From contig NC_071389.1 of the NCBI RefSeq assembly GCF_022682495.2, forward strand, positions 185,055,556-185,119,555: 64,000 bases of DNA, given 5' to 3'. Shown here piece after piece: positions 34,743-47,131 of the stretch. A model generated the notes under the pieces. The model saw only the letters and a program-made list of their open reading frames with translations. It made no database searches and was not told where the DNA came from. Position 1 is the stretch's first letter. Each line of letters opens with the position of its first letter. Source of the stretch: Desmodus rotundus. Lineage: Eukaryota; Chordata; Mammalia; Chiroptera; Phyllostomidae. The position numbers and the translations under genes were made by a program.

Positions 34743-36500
34743 ATCAAGTACTATACAAAAAGAATAAAAATCATAACCAAGTTATATTTATCCCAGAAAT
34801 GCAAAGGTGGGTTAACATTAAAAATATAAAACAATGTAATTTATCACATCAACAGAACAAAGGAAGAAAAAATGATATGATCATCTGATTATACATAGAA
34901 GAGAAACTGAAAAACTTCAACATCCTTTTATGCTAAAAACTCTCAGCAAATGAGAGTAGAAGGGTACATAGAATAAAAATAGGTTATATCATACTTAATG
35001 CTGAAACACTGAATGTTTTCTCTCAAAGTTAGCAAATAAGGCAAAGACTTGGGTTTTACCAGTTCCATGCACAGGTGCACTGACATCACAGCAGTAAAAT
35101 AATAAATAAATAAATAAATAATAATAATAATAGACCTAAAGACTCAAAAAGGAAAACATAAGACCATCATTATTCTCCGATGGCAGGAGAGAGCCATTAA
35201 AAATTAATTTTAAAAGGAACTAATACAACTTTTAAATAAAATGACATGGGTGGCAGGACACAAGAATAACTCAACTGCATTTCTACACAGCGAGCAACTG
35301 AAAGTGAAAGCAACGTGCGATGCTGAGGCATTAAGTCAGCTCAGTGCGGAAAGTCCTTTTCCATGTAGGAGAAAAATGAATCTCAACTCTTACATCACAC
35401 CCTACAAAGACAACTTGAGATAGATCAGAAAAGTAAATGTAAAAGCCAGAATGAGAAAGTATTTAGAAAAAACATGGGAGCGCATATTCACAACCTGGAC
35501 AAAACCCAGAAAGTGTTAACCATGAAAGAAAAATTGATAAACTGGATCTCATCAAAGTTAAAATACTCTGTTTATCAAAAACCACCATTAAAAATACATA
35601 GGCAAATCACAGAGTAGAAAAAAATATTTGCAGTGCGTAAAACGCACAAAGAACCCGTGTCTTTTGGAATTACAGGAGAATTTACAAAGAATTAGTACAA
35701 ATCAACAATTAGAAAGTTGAACAGCCCCATGAAAGAGACTTGAACAGACACTTATCAAAAGAACACATAAGAATGGTCAATAACCACGGGGAAGGTGCTC
35801 AACACCATTAGTCACCAGGAAAAGGCAAATTAAAACCATAATGAGAAATCTTTTCACACCCATATGAATGACTAAAATAAAAAAATGTCTAATATACCAA
35901 ATGTTCACAAAAGGGTGGAGAAACTGAAATTCGCACACACATCTGTTGGGGGTGATGCAACAACCACTTTGGAAAAGCCTTGGGCAGTTGCGTTTAACAT
36001 TAGCTACTGGTCCACCCTGTGAGCGAACAGTTCCACTCTTTGGCATTATGAAAACTTGTATCTATAAAAAGCCTTGAACTCATATCTATAAAAAGCCCAT
36101 AATTCACAGCACATTCACTCAAAATAGCCAACAGGAAGCAACACAATTACCAAGCAACAGGAAAATGGATAAATAGTATCATATTAATCCCCTGGAATAC
36201 TACTCAGCAAACAAACAAACAAAAACAAAAACAAAAAACCATGAATCCCCAAATACACAAACGCACTGTAGGATTCCGTTTCTATAAAGTCAACAAGAAT
36301 GGGAAATCCTAATCTGTGGTGATAAAAGTCAGAAAAAAGCTCCCTCTTAGGCAGGAATTGGGGCAATTCATTGGAAAGGGCCAAGAGACACTTTTCTAGG
36401 GTGAGGCCAATGTCCTGTATCTTGTTTTGCATGGGGTTATACATAGGTATAACCCCAACTGTCAAAATTCACCAGATTGTATTCTCTGCTTCAATTAGGG
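34743..36500 (+). mobile_element. Old L1 LINE, sense, ORF2 3' half plus 3' UTR
   Basis: Contains ORF2-type sequence such as 'atttatcccagaaatgcaaa', 'gacttgaacagacacttatc', 'ggcaaattaaaaccataatg' and 'gaatactactcagcaaacaa'. The 3' UTR section includes 'ttcatagttgggg'-type blocks in diverged form and ends near 'gtcaaaattcaccagattgt'. All frames are broken. A (TAAA)n/(ATA)n expansion lies at 35093..35134 and a (CAAA)n expansion at 36209..36238. Confidence 0.8.
35093..35134. repeat. (TAAA)n then (ATA)n microsatellite
   Basis: Five or so AAAT units followed by several AAT units, lying inside the L1 at 34743..36500. Confidence 0.9.
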
Positions 36501-39096
36501 AGAAATATAGATGCTTCCCTAGGAAAACACTAAAAAAAGCCATTGCAAGTAACATATTATTTAGTAGAAAGAAGAAGACTGATATGTCAGTAGAACTACC
36601 TCAAATTTTATGTCAAAGGTAATATTTTTTCAAGTTTAAAAATAATTTCATTTTCAAGTATAAGTAAATAAATGCAGCCTTGTGAATTCATCCTAATAGA
36701 GAAACTCAGCCCTGGGGGTTAATATACTAGAGAAAAACAAAGAGAAACCAGTAAGTATATAAATATTTCAGTTTCTATGAATTCAAAATAGAAGGTTTCA
36801 CAAGCTGGAAAACATTAAGACAAGAAAGAGTCCAAAGAAGCAAAGGTGAGATCAAACACAGGATGCAGAACTAACAGCTGTGACTTAGTGAGTTCATAAA
36901 TATGCCAAATAAAATCAAACTCAACAAAACACTGCAAAGTTTGTAGCTTCCAAGTAATTAACACAGAAATTAGAAACACGTAATGTATGATCAGCCCAAC
37001 CTCATACCGAACGCAAGGACTCCTTGGCTACAATGGGTATTTTCTGTGTGTAGGTAGCATGATGGAGAGTGGACTGGATAAAGGCAGGCGAAAGGCAAAG
37101 GGAAAGCAACTGAACTTGCTCCAAGTAGCACCTACGTGCATGACTGAGATGAAAGTGATGTCTTCTCTCTCACGGACTCTATATCGTTCTCACAACGAGA
37201 CTGGACACACGTGCCAACGCCCTGGCACACGAATGTGGACTCATGAACACAGCAGCATTTACACTTTTATTGTCGAGGCTCATCGCCTGTTTTAAGAGTG
37301 AAATGATCATTTCAACTATGTTATTAATCTCTAGTAAATTTTAAAAGTGTTTTAATACCCACAAGTCAATCTAACTCCCCATTTTTTGAGTTTCCGTACA
37401 GAAAGCCAGAGTTAGCAAACATTTTAGAGGATTAAACTTGTGATCAAACTATAGGCTTTTATATAAGCCAACTGATAATTGTCTTTCCTTTGGAACAGTT
37501 AGTTCTGGGCCATTCTTCATTGCTAACACACCTGTGACTTGTCAGAACACACCAGGGAGCCCCTTGTTCTATCCATCTGGCCGCCCCCACCCATACTCTC
37601 TAGTCTCCAAACCCTCCCCCAAAGTCACCAGTCCTACCCCAATACTCAGCTTTATACAATGAGAGAACTGGTGACAATAGATGTGGCGTTTAGCCTCTAA
37701 CTCTGGGGTTAATGAGGTTATTTCTTAAGGCAAATGAACTAGATAAAATTTCCCTGAAGAAAAAAGCATTTTTGAAGACATTTTTCTCCTCCGTGCATTG
37801 GGACACTTGTAAAATGGTCCTGTGCCCAACAGACCCTGAACCTGTAAGTGCCTCATAAAGGTGTGCCAGGTTGTGCAACCTCATGAGGACTTTTCTCACC
37901 TCTGAACAGGACCGGAAGAGACAACTATGGTACTAAAGAAAGGAAAGGAACTTCAAATTACTCGTACCCCTGAGCCCCTCGGGAGTGGACATCCTGATCC
38001 ATAACAATAGAATATACATTCCCCTGGAATTAATGAAGGTTCGAGGAAACAATGTATATGAAAGTGTTCTATAAACTGGGGTGGATATAGGAAGTTCAAA
38101 TGCCATTTTATGGATGAGGATGTTGATTTTAATAAAAAATAATCCAAAACAAGTTACATTAAAGAAGATCTGATATTAAAAGAAATCATTGCTCATTCAT
38201 AAAACAGTCTTTAAAGACATATTTGTTCCACAAATTAGCCCAAAGGGTTTGTTCCTACTATATAGCTAAGTAGATGGTGAATGGCACTGATTGGATCCAA
38301 AGCCCCCCTATCCTGGATTTCATGAGGCCCATTCAGAATGAACCAGGTTGAGAACACCATCGAGTCCATGTTCTGAGTTCTTCTGTTGGCAAAAATATAA
38401 TGCTAACAGCTTTATAAGTGCTATTTTCAATGAAATATCACAGAACAGCTTGTCCCAATGATATTTCTAAAGCTTGCCTGCAAACCGCCTACTGGGAAAT
38501 CCAACAAAAAGGGAAGAAGGAAGAGAAAGAAACGCATGCAGACAAATGACAGGAACAGGAAAAAAGAACAAAGGGTAGAGGGAGGCCAGCGAGGTGAAAG
38601 TGAGTGCTGGAGGGAAATAAGGAGCAGTGAGATGTATGATATCAAACACTGGCAAAATTAGTCAGAAACCGTAGGGAACAGAGAATTTAAAGAAACATGT
38701 AAAAGCAAATTGGGCTGGAGGACAGAGAAGTGACTACAAATACAGTATGTTTAAAGAAATGCAGACAAAAGAAGCCTAAAACAGGTAGCAGCTCAATAAT
38801 TGGGGCATAATTATTAAAATGTTATGAAAGGAAGATGGCGTGAAACAGCCCTTTTTCTAAGCTTCACTTATTTTTTCATGTAATGTACAAATTCATTTTT
38901 CCAAAATTGAATACACATTTCAATGTCTACCATCAACTCCAAGGGAAGAAAACATCCTCTTCTAAGTCCCTTCTTTTAACCTAAAAATCAATTTATAGAT
39001 CATAAAACAGGCCAGGCATTGCATCACGAGTTTTGCATGCACTGATTCGAAAACAAAATACATTATAGTGCAGATAATGTCATTCTGGGCACTTAC
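36501..39096. other. No recognised repeat; sequence 3' of exon A
   Basis: Unique-looking sequence immediately downstream of exon A on the minus strand. Small ORFs at 36987, 37690 and 38427 have no supporting signals. Confidence 0.35.
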
Positions 39097-39233
39097 CTGG
39101 GGTCGAATAACTTTTACAATATTTTTGAGGGCAGTGTCGGGGGATGGAGGTGAGCAGTCAGGTGTTGGGCCTGTGGAGCTGTTTCTATGGTTACTAGCTC
39201 CTGGAGCAGTAATTGCTACCTCAGAGGCATTAT
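39097..39233 (-). CDS. Exon A of an unidentified gene (internal coding exon, 137 nt)
   Basis: Seen on the minus strand: a pyrimidine-rich tract ending TTCTATTTTTATTCACAG, then 137 nt with no stop, then a strong donor CCCCAG|GTAAGTGCC. The exon starts with two bases of a split codon (phase 1) and ends on a codon boundary. Its 45 whole codons begin NASEVAITAPG and end KNIVKVIRPQ. The middle is rich in Ser, Thr and Pro (TGPTPDCSPPSPD), as in a disordered linker between folded domains. No domain, signal peptide or membrane segment is visible. The reading frame continues into exon B at 17662 without a shift. I do not recognise the protein. A conserved non-coding or pseudo-exon remains possible, but intact frame plus both splice sites is hard to get by chance. 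Confidence 0.66.
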
Positions 39234-40622
39234 CTGTGAATAAAAATAGAACTGCCATGAGCCTAATCACTCAGTTTACCTTTTAAGACTTGAACTTAGT
39301 TTAGTGAACATGAATTGAGATGTCAACTTAAAACTGGCATCAAGTACAAGATCATAATGAGGAATATGCCCAGCGGTATATTTTAAAGAGAGTGTTTATT
39401 GAATGCATTGGTTTCTTTCAGAATATTACCCTCTGTAGTATTATTCCAAGAAGGAAGAGTATTATTACTCAATTGATATCGATAGATTACCCAGCATAGC
39501 TGTTAAGACTGCCACCATTACATGAATGACTAGAACCTCACCTTAACTAAAAAAAGAACATGATTTTTAAATATTATTGGGCTAAGTTTCTCAATCATCA
39601 TTCAAATGGGTGCTGATCTTTATTAATGCACATGTTTTATAGCTCCTGATTCATAAAACCCAAGTTCAAGCCTCCTCAAAGCACCTTTTCCCAGAAATCC
39701 CTCAAGCTATAGAAAAGTGTCCCAGTGACTTAACTTTGATGAAAAACTGACATGTGTGCTAAACGGTTTTATAATGTACACAAACACACAACTATTACCC
39801 GCCCAGATACACATATCTTCCTATCTGGTCAAAACTAAATGAATGACTTTCTTAAAAATGTAAATTCATCTTCCCTTATGGTAACTATTTGGGAGGAATA
39901 AGGAAGTGTGATGTCTTCAAAATCAGTAACCATGTCACATTTTCTTCTTAGGTTTACATGAAAACAAAACAACACCAGGGATGCAGTGTGGAATGTATAA
40001 TACTTGGAAAAGGATGACAAGTGTTTTATAAATAACTTCTGCTAGCTCAAAGAGAAGTTAGATTATTTTAACAACAATTTGGCAACCTTCTATGGCTTTT
40101 TATGGAAACTACTGCAAGATCAAATCTGTAAAAAATGTACTTCCTTGCTATGTTTTTAATTAGTTCCCAATAATTTTCTGTCCTAGACAGTGAGCTGAAT
40201 TGATGCAAAAGGGACTGAGGCTGTGACTTGTTTATTGACCAGCAAATCTCTCTGTTCCTTGGCCACTGTCCACAATCCCAAGTGAAAAGCAACATTTATG
40301 AAGGTACTTCTTGCTCATACAAAGTGAGGGAATAAAAACTACCCACCACATAAAAATATAATTCCATCCCCTGGGGAATCCAGACATAGAGTGAAAAATA
40401 CACGTGTGGCACATTGAATTATATAGCTCATTCATAAAATATGTCTTAAAAGTATCCAGAGCTCACTCTTGACTTCAATTTAATGGAAAAGGTAGGAATT
40501 AGTTATCTCAATAATAGGCAGGTTTGTGTGGGTGGTCTTCTGAGTAGAACAGAATAGTGTCAGTAAATATTGAAACAGAGACAATGCAAAGATGCCCCGA
40601 TTCTCTCCAATTTGTCTATTTC
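39234..40622. other. No recognised repeat; sequence 5' of exon A
   Basis: Upstream (minus-strand sense) of exon A. Only the acceptor tract next to 39234 is interpretable. Confidence 0.35.
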
Positions 40623-40715
40623 CTTCTTTCATTCATTCAACCATACATCCAAAAACATGTATTTGGGGACAAACATATAAGTTATTATGTTTCATTCCAA
40701 AGATAAATTTTTAAA
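40623..40715 (-). mobile_element. L2 LINE 3' end (antisense), left part
   Basis: 'ttctttcattcattcaacca' and 'tacatccaaaaacatgtatt' are the antisense L2 end. It is interrupted by an L1 and continues at 41092. Confidence 0.6.
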
Positions 40716-40726
40716 AATCTCTATCC

Positions 40727-41066
40727 AGGGGAAGGGGGGAGTGAGGGATAAATAGGTAGAGCATGAAGAATTTTCAGGACAGTAAAACTGTTCTGTATGA
40801 TACTATAATGGCAGATACATGTCATTTTAATTTGTCCAAACCCACAGAATGTACACCATGGACAGTCAACCCTAATGTAAACTACAGGCTTTGGGTGATA
40901 ATGATGCTTCACTGTAGGTTCATTGTAACACATGTACCACTCTGGTGGGGGATGTTGGTGGGTGGGGGAGGCTGTACCCATTTTGAAGCAGAGTGTATAT
41001 GGGAACTCTTTGTGATTCTACTCAATTTTGCTGTGATCCTAAAACTGCTCTAAAAATAAAGTCTGC
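40727..41066 (+). mobile_element. L1 LINE 3' UTR inserted in L2
   Basis: 'ttctgtatgatactataatg', 'gtaccactctggtgggggat' and 'cctaaaactgctctaaaaat' with AATAAAGTCT are a standard old L1 3' end. Flanks AATCTCTATCC (40716..40726) and AATCTCTGCCC (41081..41091) match at 9 of 11, an aged target-site duplication. Confidence 0.82.
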
Positions 41067-41091
41067 AAATGTTTTTTTTTAATCTCTGCCC

Positions 41092-41440
41092 TTGACAAGT
41101 GTGCAATCAAATGTGGCATCAGACATGCAATCTCTAATGCAATGTATCATGAGAACCGATAAGTGATCAATGAGCATGAATGAAGAAGCCCGGGAAGACG
41201 GTGGCTGGAGAGGAAGACAATTGTGAAAGGCTTCTGTTTTCAGGCAGGAAAGCTGGAATAGAACATAAAGCCTAACAGCATGACGGAAGAAAGAACACAG
41301 ATGAAGCTATTTCAGGTTAGGAAGAAGTTGGAGATAAGTATAAATGAGTGAGAGGAAGTGTATTAGTACAAAAGTTTATACTTAATTTTATAGGTAATAA
41401 GAAACATTGAAGATATTTAAGCAGGGGGTCAGAGTCATAA
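41092..41440 (-). mobile_element. L2 LINE (antisense), right part
   Basis: 'tgtgcaatcaaatgtggcat', 'aaggcttctgttttcaggca' and 'taagcagggggtcagagtca' continue the antisense L2 from 40715. Confidence 0.55.
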
Positions 41441-41489
41441 TAATAGCTAATATTTAATAGACTACAATGAAATGATGTTAGCATTTATT

Positions 41490-42055
41490 TTCCTTATAAT
41501 TTGTCATTGATTCTCTCTTTTTTCTAGTTATCATTGTTGTCTCTCTGAGCTGCATTCCGAATAGTTTCTTTTTTTAATTGAATTTATTGGGGTTGACATT
41601 GGTTCACAGAACCACACAGGTTTCAAGTGTACAGCTCAACGGAACATCACCTGCCTAGTTTCTCATACTCATTTTCCAGTTTATTGGTTCTTTCTGTAGC
41701 TGTGTCTAGTATGCTGTCAGACCTATTTTTTATTTCAATTACATTTTTCAGCTCTAAAATTTCTATTTGATTCTTTTTCAAATATACTGTCACCATTTGC
41801 CACTTTTTAGTGCTTTTATTTATCAGAAAATGTCAAATACACTTATTTTTGTTTTTCTGAAATCTGAGTCTAATAGTGCTAATATCTGAAGTCTTCATGA
41901 ACCTGTTTCTATATACAGTGTTCCAGTATCTGTCTCGTCTTTTGTTCTTTGCTATTTGTCACTCAACTTTAGACAGAATAAGATTTACAACATTGAAATA
42001 TAACTCTCTGTCCTTAGTAAATGTTAATTCAAAGAAGCATCCAAACTTGAATTCT
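41490..42055 (-). mobile_element. Old L1 LINE fragment (antisense)
   Basis: 'ctctctgagctgcattccga', 'ccagtttattggttctttct', 'atttctatttgattcttttt' and 'taatatctgaagtcttcatg' are the antisense of an old L1. A younger L1 piece lies inside it at 41570..41655. Confidence 0.65.
41570..41655 (-). mobile_element. Short L1 3' end inserted into an older L1, 8-bp TSD
   Basis: 86 bp beginning with a T-run and 'taattgaatttattggggtt', then 'ccacacaggtttcaagtgta'. This is the antisense of an L1 3' terminus I associate with bats. TAGTTTCT occurs at 41562..41569 and 41656..41663, giving a perfect 8-bp target duplication around a very short 5'-truncated insertion. Confidence 0.8.
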
Positions 42056-42059
42056 AATA

Positions 42060-42235
42060 CCAGATGCTGAAGTCTATAGAAAACCCGTTCAACGTTAGAG
42101 AATTTATTTAACCTCCCTCGATTTCAATTTCCTTCACTTTAAAAGTGAGAGTGATTAATAACTAACTTATAGGGTTTGTGTATGCTGATAAAATGAGAGA
42201 ACACACAGGAAAAATAGCTATCATGTTATTATGTT
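42060..42235 (+). mobile_element. MIR SINE
   Basis: 'tatttaacctccctcgattt', 'caatttccttcactttaaaa' and 'taacttatagggtttgtgta' follow MIR in sense orientation. Confidence 0.65.
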
Positions 42236-43470
42236 TAATAAATTTGAGTTTTGTTTTTCCCTGTCAAACTAAATATTATGAGAATTAAAATAAAATATGG
42301 AAGTGGAAAGAAAATACAGAGGGAAAAGCAAAAAAAAATAGTCATGCTTTGTAGATATTACATGTAGAGTAATGACTGTGAATAACTGAGTAGGATTTGA
42401 GACCAGTACCTTGAAGCTATTAACACAAGTTGGGAGAAACAGAATTTAATTCCAGAAATAAGGGATGAACTTTTGAGGAATGATTTACTGCAAGGGCTGG
42501 GCCAGTTGACTGTTTTTGCATCAAAGCCAGAAAAACTGCTGGGTACTCCATGCAGACTACATGGCAAAAGCTTACGAATGTTTCTTGTAAGTAATTTAAT
42601 ATATAGTACAAGACAGTGGGTAATAAAGTACTAAATTATCTAGAAAAGACTGTAAGTGCCTCCATCTTCTGAACCCATGATCTGCACCATCACACGGATA
42701 ATTTGATTTTATACCACCTTGCATTGTTCATTATCTCTTCCAGCCTTGGTTCTATTCCCTCAGGGACTTATATTTCCCTTATCCCCCTGATAGCTCTTAG
42801 CTCAATGCAATCCTTTAAGAATACTAAGTGAAATTAAGTGAATAAAGCAAAACCCGTGTGTCAATGGCAACCATCACAATACCCTTCATTACACTGAGAA
42901 AGGTGACCTGGCTTTTCTCCTCTGAGAGAAAATCCCAATGAAAAGCACAGAATACACATAAGAGTCTTAGGAAACTGATTCATTCCTAAAATAGCTTTTA
43001 TTATATTATTCATAAAAAGTCGCAATTATCCAGTGGACTTTGTAAAACGACAGCCTGTGTTGAAGGTAGTTTTACATGATCGACCTACTTCTCACACCTG
43101 CAGCTACAAAACATTGCTGATGAAAGTGAAATGAGGTGTGTAAAAACTGCTTATAGAAAATTACTGAATATATTGTGATTTTAGATTGAAATAAGAAACT
43201 TATCTTCTAGTCAGATTCCATTACTATGCATTAGGTTACGCATTATGATCATCAGCTTCCTCTACAATAATAAGCTTAGGGGGAAAAAACCCTTCTAGTT
43301 CACTTGAGCTTTTAGAAGAAAAGTATTGTGTGACTACAAGATAATTCATGTGCCATGTTACCGTGTAGAATTTTAACAAAATTCTCTACCATGTACTGAA
43401 CAGTTCAAGCACACCAGAGACCTCGTTAGTTGCTGTCTAGCTGAAAAATAGGACTGAGGTTACTTCTGGC
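42236..43470. other. No recognised feature
   Basis: Unassigned. 42690..42860 has a weak L2-3'-end flavour ('tctcttccagccttggttct') that I do not call. Confidence 0.35.
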
Positions 43471-43479
43471 TGGAGATCC

Positions 43480-43640
43480 GGGACAGGTGCCATGGAAGAG
43501 GTGGTGATTCGGGCGGTCTCTGACAGATTAGTAAAATTTAGACAGGAAGAAATGGGTGGGAAGAGGATTTCAAGAGTTGGAAATGGAGTAAGTAAAAAAG
43601 CAGAGAGATTGGAAAGAGTTAGGCACGTTGGTGGAATAAG
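43480..43640 (-). mobile_element. L2-like fragment (antisense)
   Basis: 'aaatttagacaggaagaaat' and 'gattggaaagagttaggcac' resemble the antisense L2 body. It is weak and diverged. Confidence 0.35.
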
Positions 43641-43699
43641 AAAGAGTTCAGTTTGAATAAAATATAGTAGTCATGGAAGTAATACTACGAAATGGAGGA

Positions 43700-43925
43700 G
43701 CCATATACTCCTTGGAGCTTCGGGCTTTGGAGTAAGACACACCTAAACTGCAATTCTGGCATATTTAACCTCAGTTTCCTCATCTGTGAAAGTGTTTTCT
43801 CATGGTGTTGTAAAAATAAGCAAAGTACCTGTGTATGTATGTGTGTTTAACATATTGCCTGGCACATAGTAGGTGCTCAAATAAGAGTAGCTATTGCTAT
43901 TATCATCATGTATAATAATAATAAA
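43700..43925 (+). mobile_element. MIR SINE
   Basis: 'gggctttggagtaagacaca', 'ctcagtttcctcatctgtga', 'attgcctggcacatagtagg' and 'tgctcaaataagag' form a near full-length MIR. Confidence 0.82.
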
Positions 43926-44056
43926 TATAACTAGACAGGTGACTTGTGTTATTGAGGGAAGTCTTGAATGTAACACTAAGTAATAATCAAGTAAGTATTT
44001 AATAATTATTAGTCTAGGAATTCATGAAGTATAGTACTTAATTATGGGCCTCAAGT

Positions 44057-44278
44057 CAGGAGTTGGCAAGCTTTTTTTTGCAAGGCCTAGGTAGTTAATA
44101 TTTTAAGCTCTGTAGGCTACATGGTCTCTTTCGTAACTGCCCAGCCCTGCTGTTTGTAGTACTAACGCAGCCATAGACAGTATGGAAGCAAATGGATGTG
44201 GCTGTGTTCCAAGAAAACTTTTTTTTAAATTTACAAACACAAGTGTGGACCATAGAGTTTGTGGACCTCTGTCACAAC
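44057..44278 (-). mobile_element. hAT-type non-autonomous DNA transposon (antisense)
   Basis: 'aggagttggcaagctttttt', 'ctgtaggctacatggtctct', 'cgcagccatagacagtatgg' and 'atgtggctgtgttccaagaa' are the opposite orientation of the elements at 21081 and 22095. Confidence 0.7.
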
Positions 44279-44459
44279 ACTGCCCATAGAAATGTTTCCT
44301 CTCTTACGGACAAACCTAGAAAAATGTTATATTACACATTTACTTTTCTGTATTCATATTAACGAACATTCTCCCCACTATGTAATTAAAATCTAAGGTT
44401 TTCATGTAAAAGTAGAAATGTATTTATAATTTATTCAAAAAGATAACATTTTATCTAAC

Positions 44460-44535
44460 ACAAGGGCTGTACCTTGTCTACAATAAGTGTTCAATAGATG
44501 CTCATTGGATGGATACATAAATAAATGAATAACCA
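44460..44535 (+). mobile_element. L2 LINE 3' terminus
   Basis: 'agtgttcaatagatgctcat' followed by 'acataaataaatgaat' is the extreme 3' end of L2 only. Confidence 0.55.
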
Positions 44536-44869
44536 ATTGAATCTTTGTATTTTAAAGGAACTTTTAATGCTGGGACATGGCCATCATCTCTGGGACGACA
44601 CTGTAACAATCACAAGTGCAACAGTCCAAATATCTCCTGTTTCAACATTTTCAGCGAGCAAGGGTCTACTATGTACAACTTGAGGAAGTTAATATTAACA
44701 CTTGTTCTAGAGTATTATTTCATATTCCAAATAGTTATTACATTTTTATTTTCTCCTAGCGATGGTTAAGAATTAGCAGTTCTTTTAAATGTGCTGAAAA
44801 ATGGAAACACTTAAACTGTCATTACTACCACCAACAACAGCTCTACGTATTCCACAGTGGTGACCCAGC

Positions 44870-45410
44870 AGCAGCTTTGCCAGATGATGTGTGTAGCTGG
44901 AAGCTCCTAAGACGGTCCTGACCGATCCTTCCCCGCCTCAGGGCACCCACGTTTTCAATAAAGCCTCACCCGTAGAGCAAGAGTCAGACTTGATGAGCTT
45001 CTAACAAATAACTAAGGGATGAGATGTCACTTCTGGGATTAAGTTACAAACAGACTGTGCAGCTTGTGTCTTGGGTGTGAATCCTATGCTCTCCCTCTCA
45101 GATATTTTGCACTGAGGAAAGCCAGCCAGCACACCACACCGTGAACAGCCTTTTGGGGGGGGAGCCTACTGCATGGCAAGGAACCGAAACCGCCGGTTCA
45201 GTAGCCCACCTGGAACCCCAACTTGTGAACGGCAACATGCATCAGCGTGGGCGTGGATCCCGGAGGCCAGTCAAGCCCTGAAGGGACTGCAGTTCTGGCC
45301 ACAGAGGAGCCTGGACCTAGAAGCACCCCCTAAGTCCCTCTTGGATTCCTGACCCACAACAACCGAGATAATAAATATTTGTTGTTTTTGGCCACGACTT
45401 GTGGAGTAAT
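44870..45410 (+). mobile_element. ERVL-MaLR LTR, MLT1-like
   Basis: 'gagatgtcacttctgggatt', 'aagttacaaacagactgtgc' and the end 'ttcctgacccacaacaaccg', 'agataataaatatttgttg' match a MaLR LTR in sense orientation. No internal viral region follows, so this is a solo LTR. Confidence 0.7.
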
Positions 45411-46617
45411 TTGCCCTGTGTGTACACATACAGTATGGTTCTGAAAATATATTTTCATGTAAATCAAATATGTGCAGAGTATTTCATGGAATTAGTGGGT
45501 TTTACTCAAAATGTCAGTAGGTTCTGGGAAAGCTGGATGGAAATCACACCTATGCAGAGTTTTGTTCGATATCTACATTAGTCAGGAAACCATACTTACT
45601 TTGGTTATCTGGTATTTTGGTATAATACGTAGCCACAAATTAGCTTACTCTATTACTAACATCTGAGTTTATATTTCTTTGCTATGTTATTATGCCCTTG
45701 ACGTTATGGGAATCTTCATGATGACAGACTTCACATATTAGAGAGGAATACATTGTATCCAATTATAATTTGTTTAGATGAACTCTGGAAAAGTTAGGTT
45801 CCATTTCATATGCTTTCATATGTCAGATTGAAATGTCTCTATAGATTCCCAGAAAATAAAATGGAACTCAAGTATTATTTAATCCTAACTCATCTCTCCT
45901 TCTCTTTTATACTCACAGCAGGAATAAAACTTAACTGGGAGCAAGGATTTCCAATTTTTCCTATTCTAGAGATACTTCGGTGTTCGCGCCATTCTCCTCA
46001 GTTCTTCCTTATGGAAGAGTCTCTCTGTCCAGATTAACATGGTTAAACAGAGAAGAATTTTCTTCAGTCCCATTGCCCAAAGATACTTCCAAATACTACT
46101 AATCCCAACACTACTAAGCTCCTTTAAAGGCTGTTTTCTTACATATATTCAGTAAATGGTTAATATGTCCCTGTAAAATCAGTGATTCTTTTGCTACACA
46201 TTATACAAAATTTTCACTTGAGACTTAAGGACATGACTTTTCTTGTTAACAAACTACTGCCTAACTACTAGCTACAAAGTAATATCTATTTATAGGTGCG
46301 TAAGTATCTAATGATTGGAACTTCAGAAACCCAGAAGTCTTGTATTTTTGTTTTTAAGAAAAAATTAGGTGTCACGAAAGGTCTCAGAGCTTCTAATGAA
46401 TGTGTTATAAGTTGAATATTCACCTTAAGGACTCTTTCACAGCAACCAGAAGTTCTCTTGTAGTTGCTTATGCTCAACCCTTGTTTCTGACCTGCAGCAT
46501 TAGGATGAGGCATGTTCCCAGTCACGCACAGCTCGGCATGTCTGAACTGACTGATCAGTGTGCGTGTCAAAACACAGATTAGTGTTGGGTAGACATAAAA
46601 AAAGATATAAGCATACA
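45411..46617. other. No recognised feature
   Basis: AT-rich sequence without a repeat family or exon I can support. Confidence 0.4.
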
Positions 46618-46650
46618 TCACTCTCTCTCTCACACACACACACACACTTT
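46618..46650. repeat. (TC)n(AC)n dinucleotide microsatellite
   Basis: CACTCTCTCTCTCTC followed by ACACACACACACAC. Likely polymorphic. Confidence 0.9.
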
Positions 46651-47122
46651 AAAGTGCTTACCCTTTTGCTGCACTGCCAACAGAAAAAATATATTGATGT
46701 TCCAATATACTTAAAACTCCAGGGTATAATATAGGTTTTTTTAAAATTTGTGAAATCCCTACTTTCCTTAAAAAAAACTATCATTCTAGTAAAAGTGGAC
46801 ACAACTTACATAACGAATAGACCAGCATGAAGTCCTCTGCTTTTCGTGTTCCCATAATCTGTGGGTAAAACATGTAGTAGTCCCTATAATAAATGCCCTT
46901 AGAATTGATAGTGCAAAATTTGTCTATGCAGGGGAGTGCTGTATGACAAATTTTAATGCCATTAATTCAACTAAGTGCACAAGCATGGCCATCATAGTAA
47001 GTTATAATTGGACTTTATAATATGTCATGAGCTGAGATAAATTTGTCTTTGCCCCTAAAAAATGAGGAGCGTATTCCTTAAAAAAAAAATTCTCCCGTCT
47101 TTCTTATGGATCTATTCAAAAA
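46651..47122. other. No recognised feature
   Basis: AT-rich. Ends at the left target-site duplication of the next element. Confidence 0.4.
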
Positions 47123-47131
47123 GCATAAAGT

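Larger units (their letters stand above)
17663..39096 (-). other. Putative 21.4 kb intron between exons A and B
   Basis: Inferred from the donor at 39096/39095 and the acceptor at 17664/17663, both on the minus strand with matching phase 0. Its content is almost entirely interspersed repeats, listed separately. I saw no further minus-strand exon with convincing splice sites inside it, but very short exons would be missed by eye. By the same logic 1..17481 and 39234..64000 would be neighbouring introns of the same gene, with any remaining exons outside the window. Confidence 0.5.
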
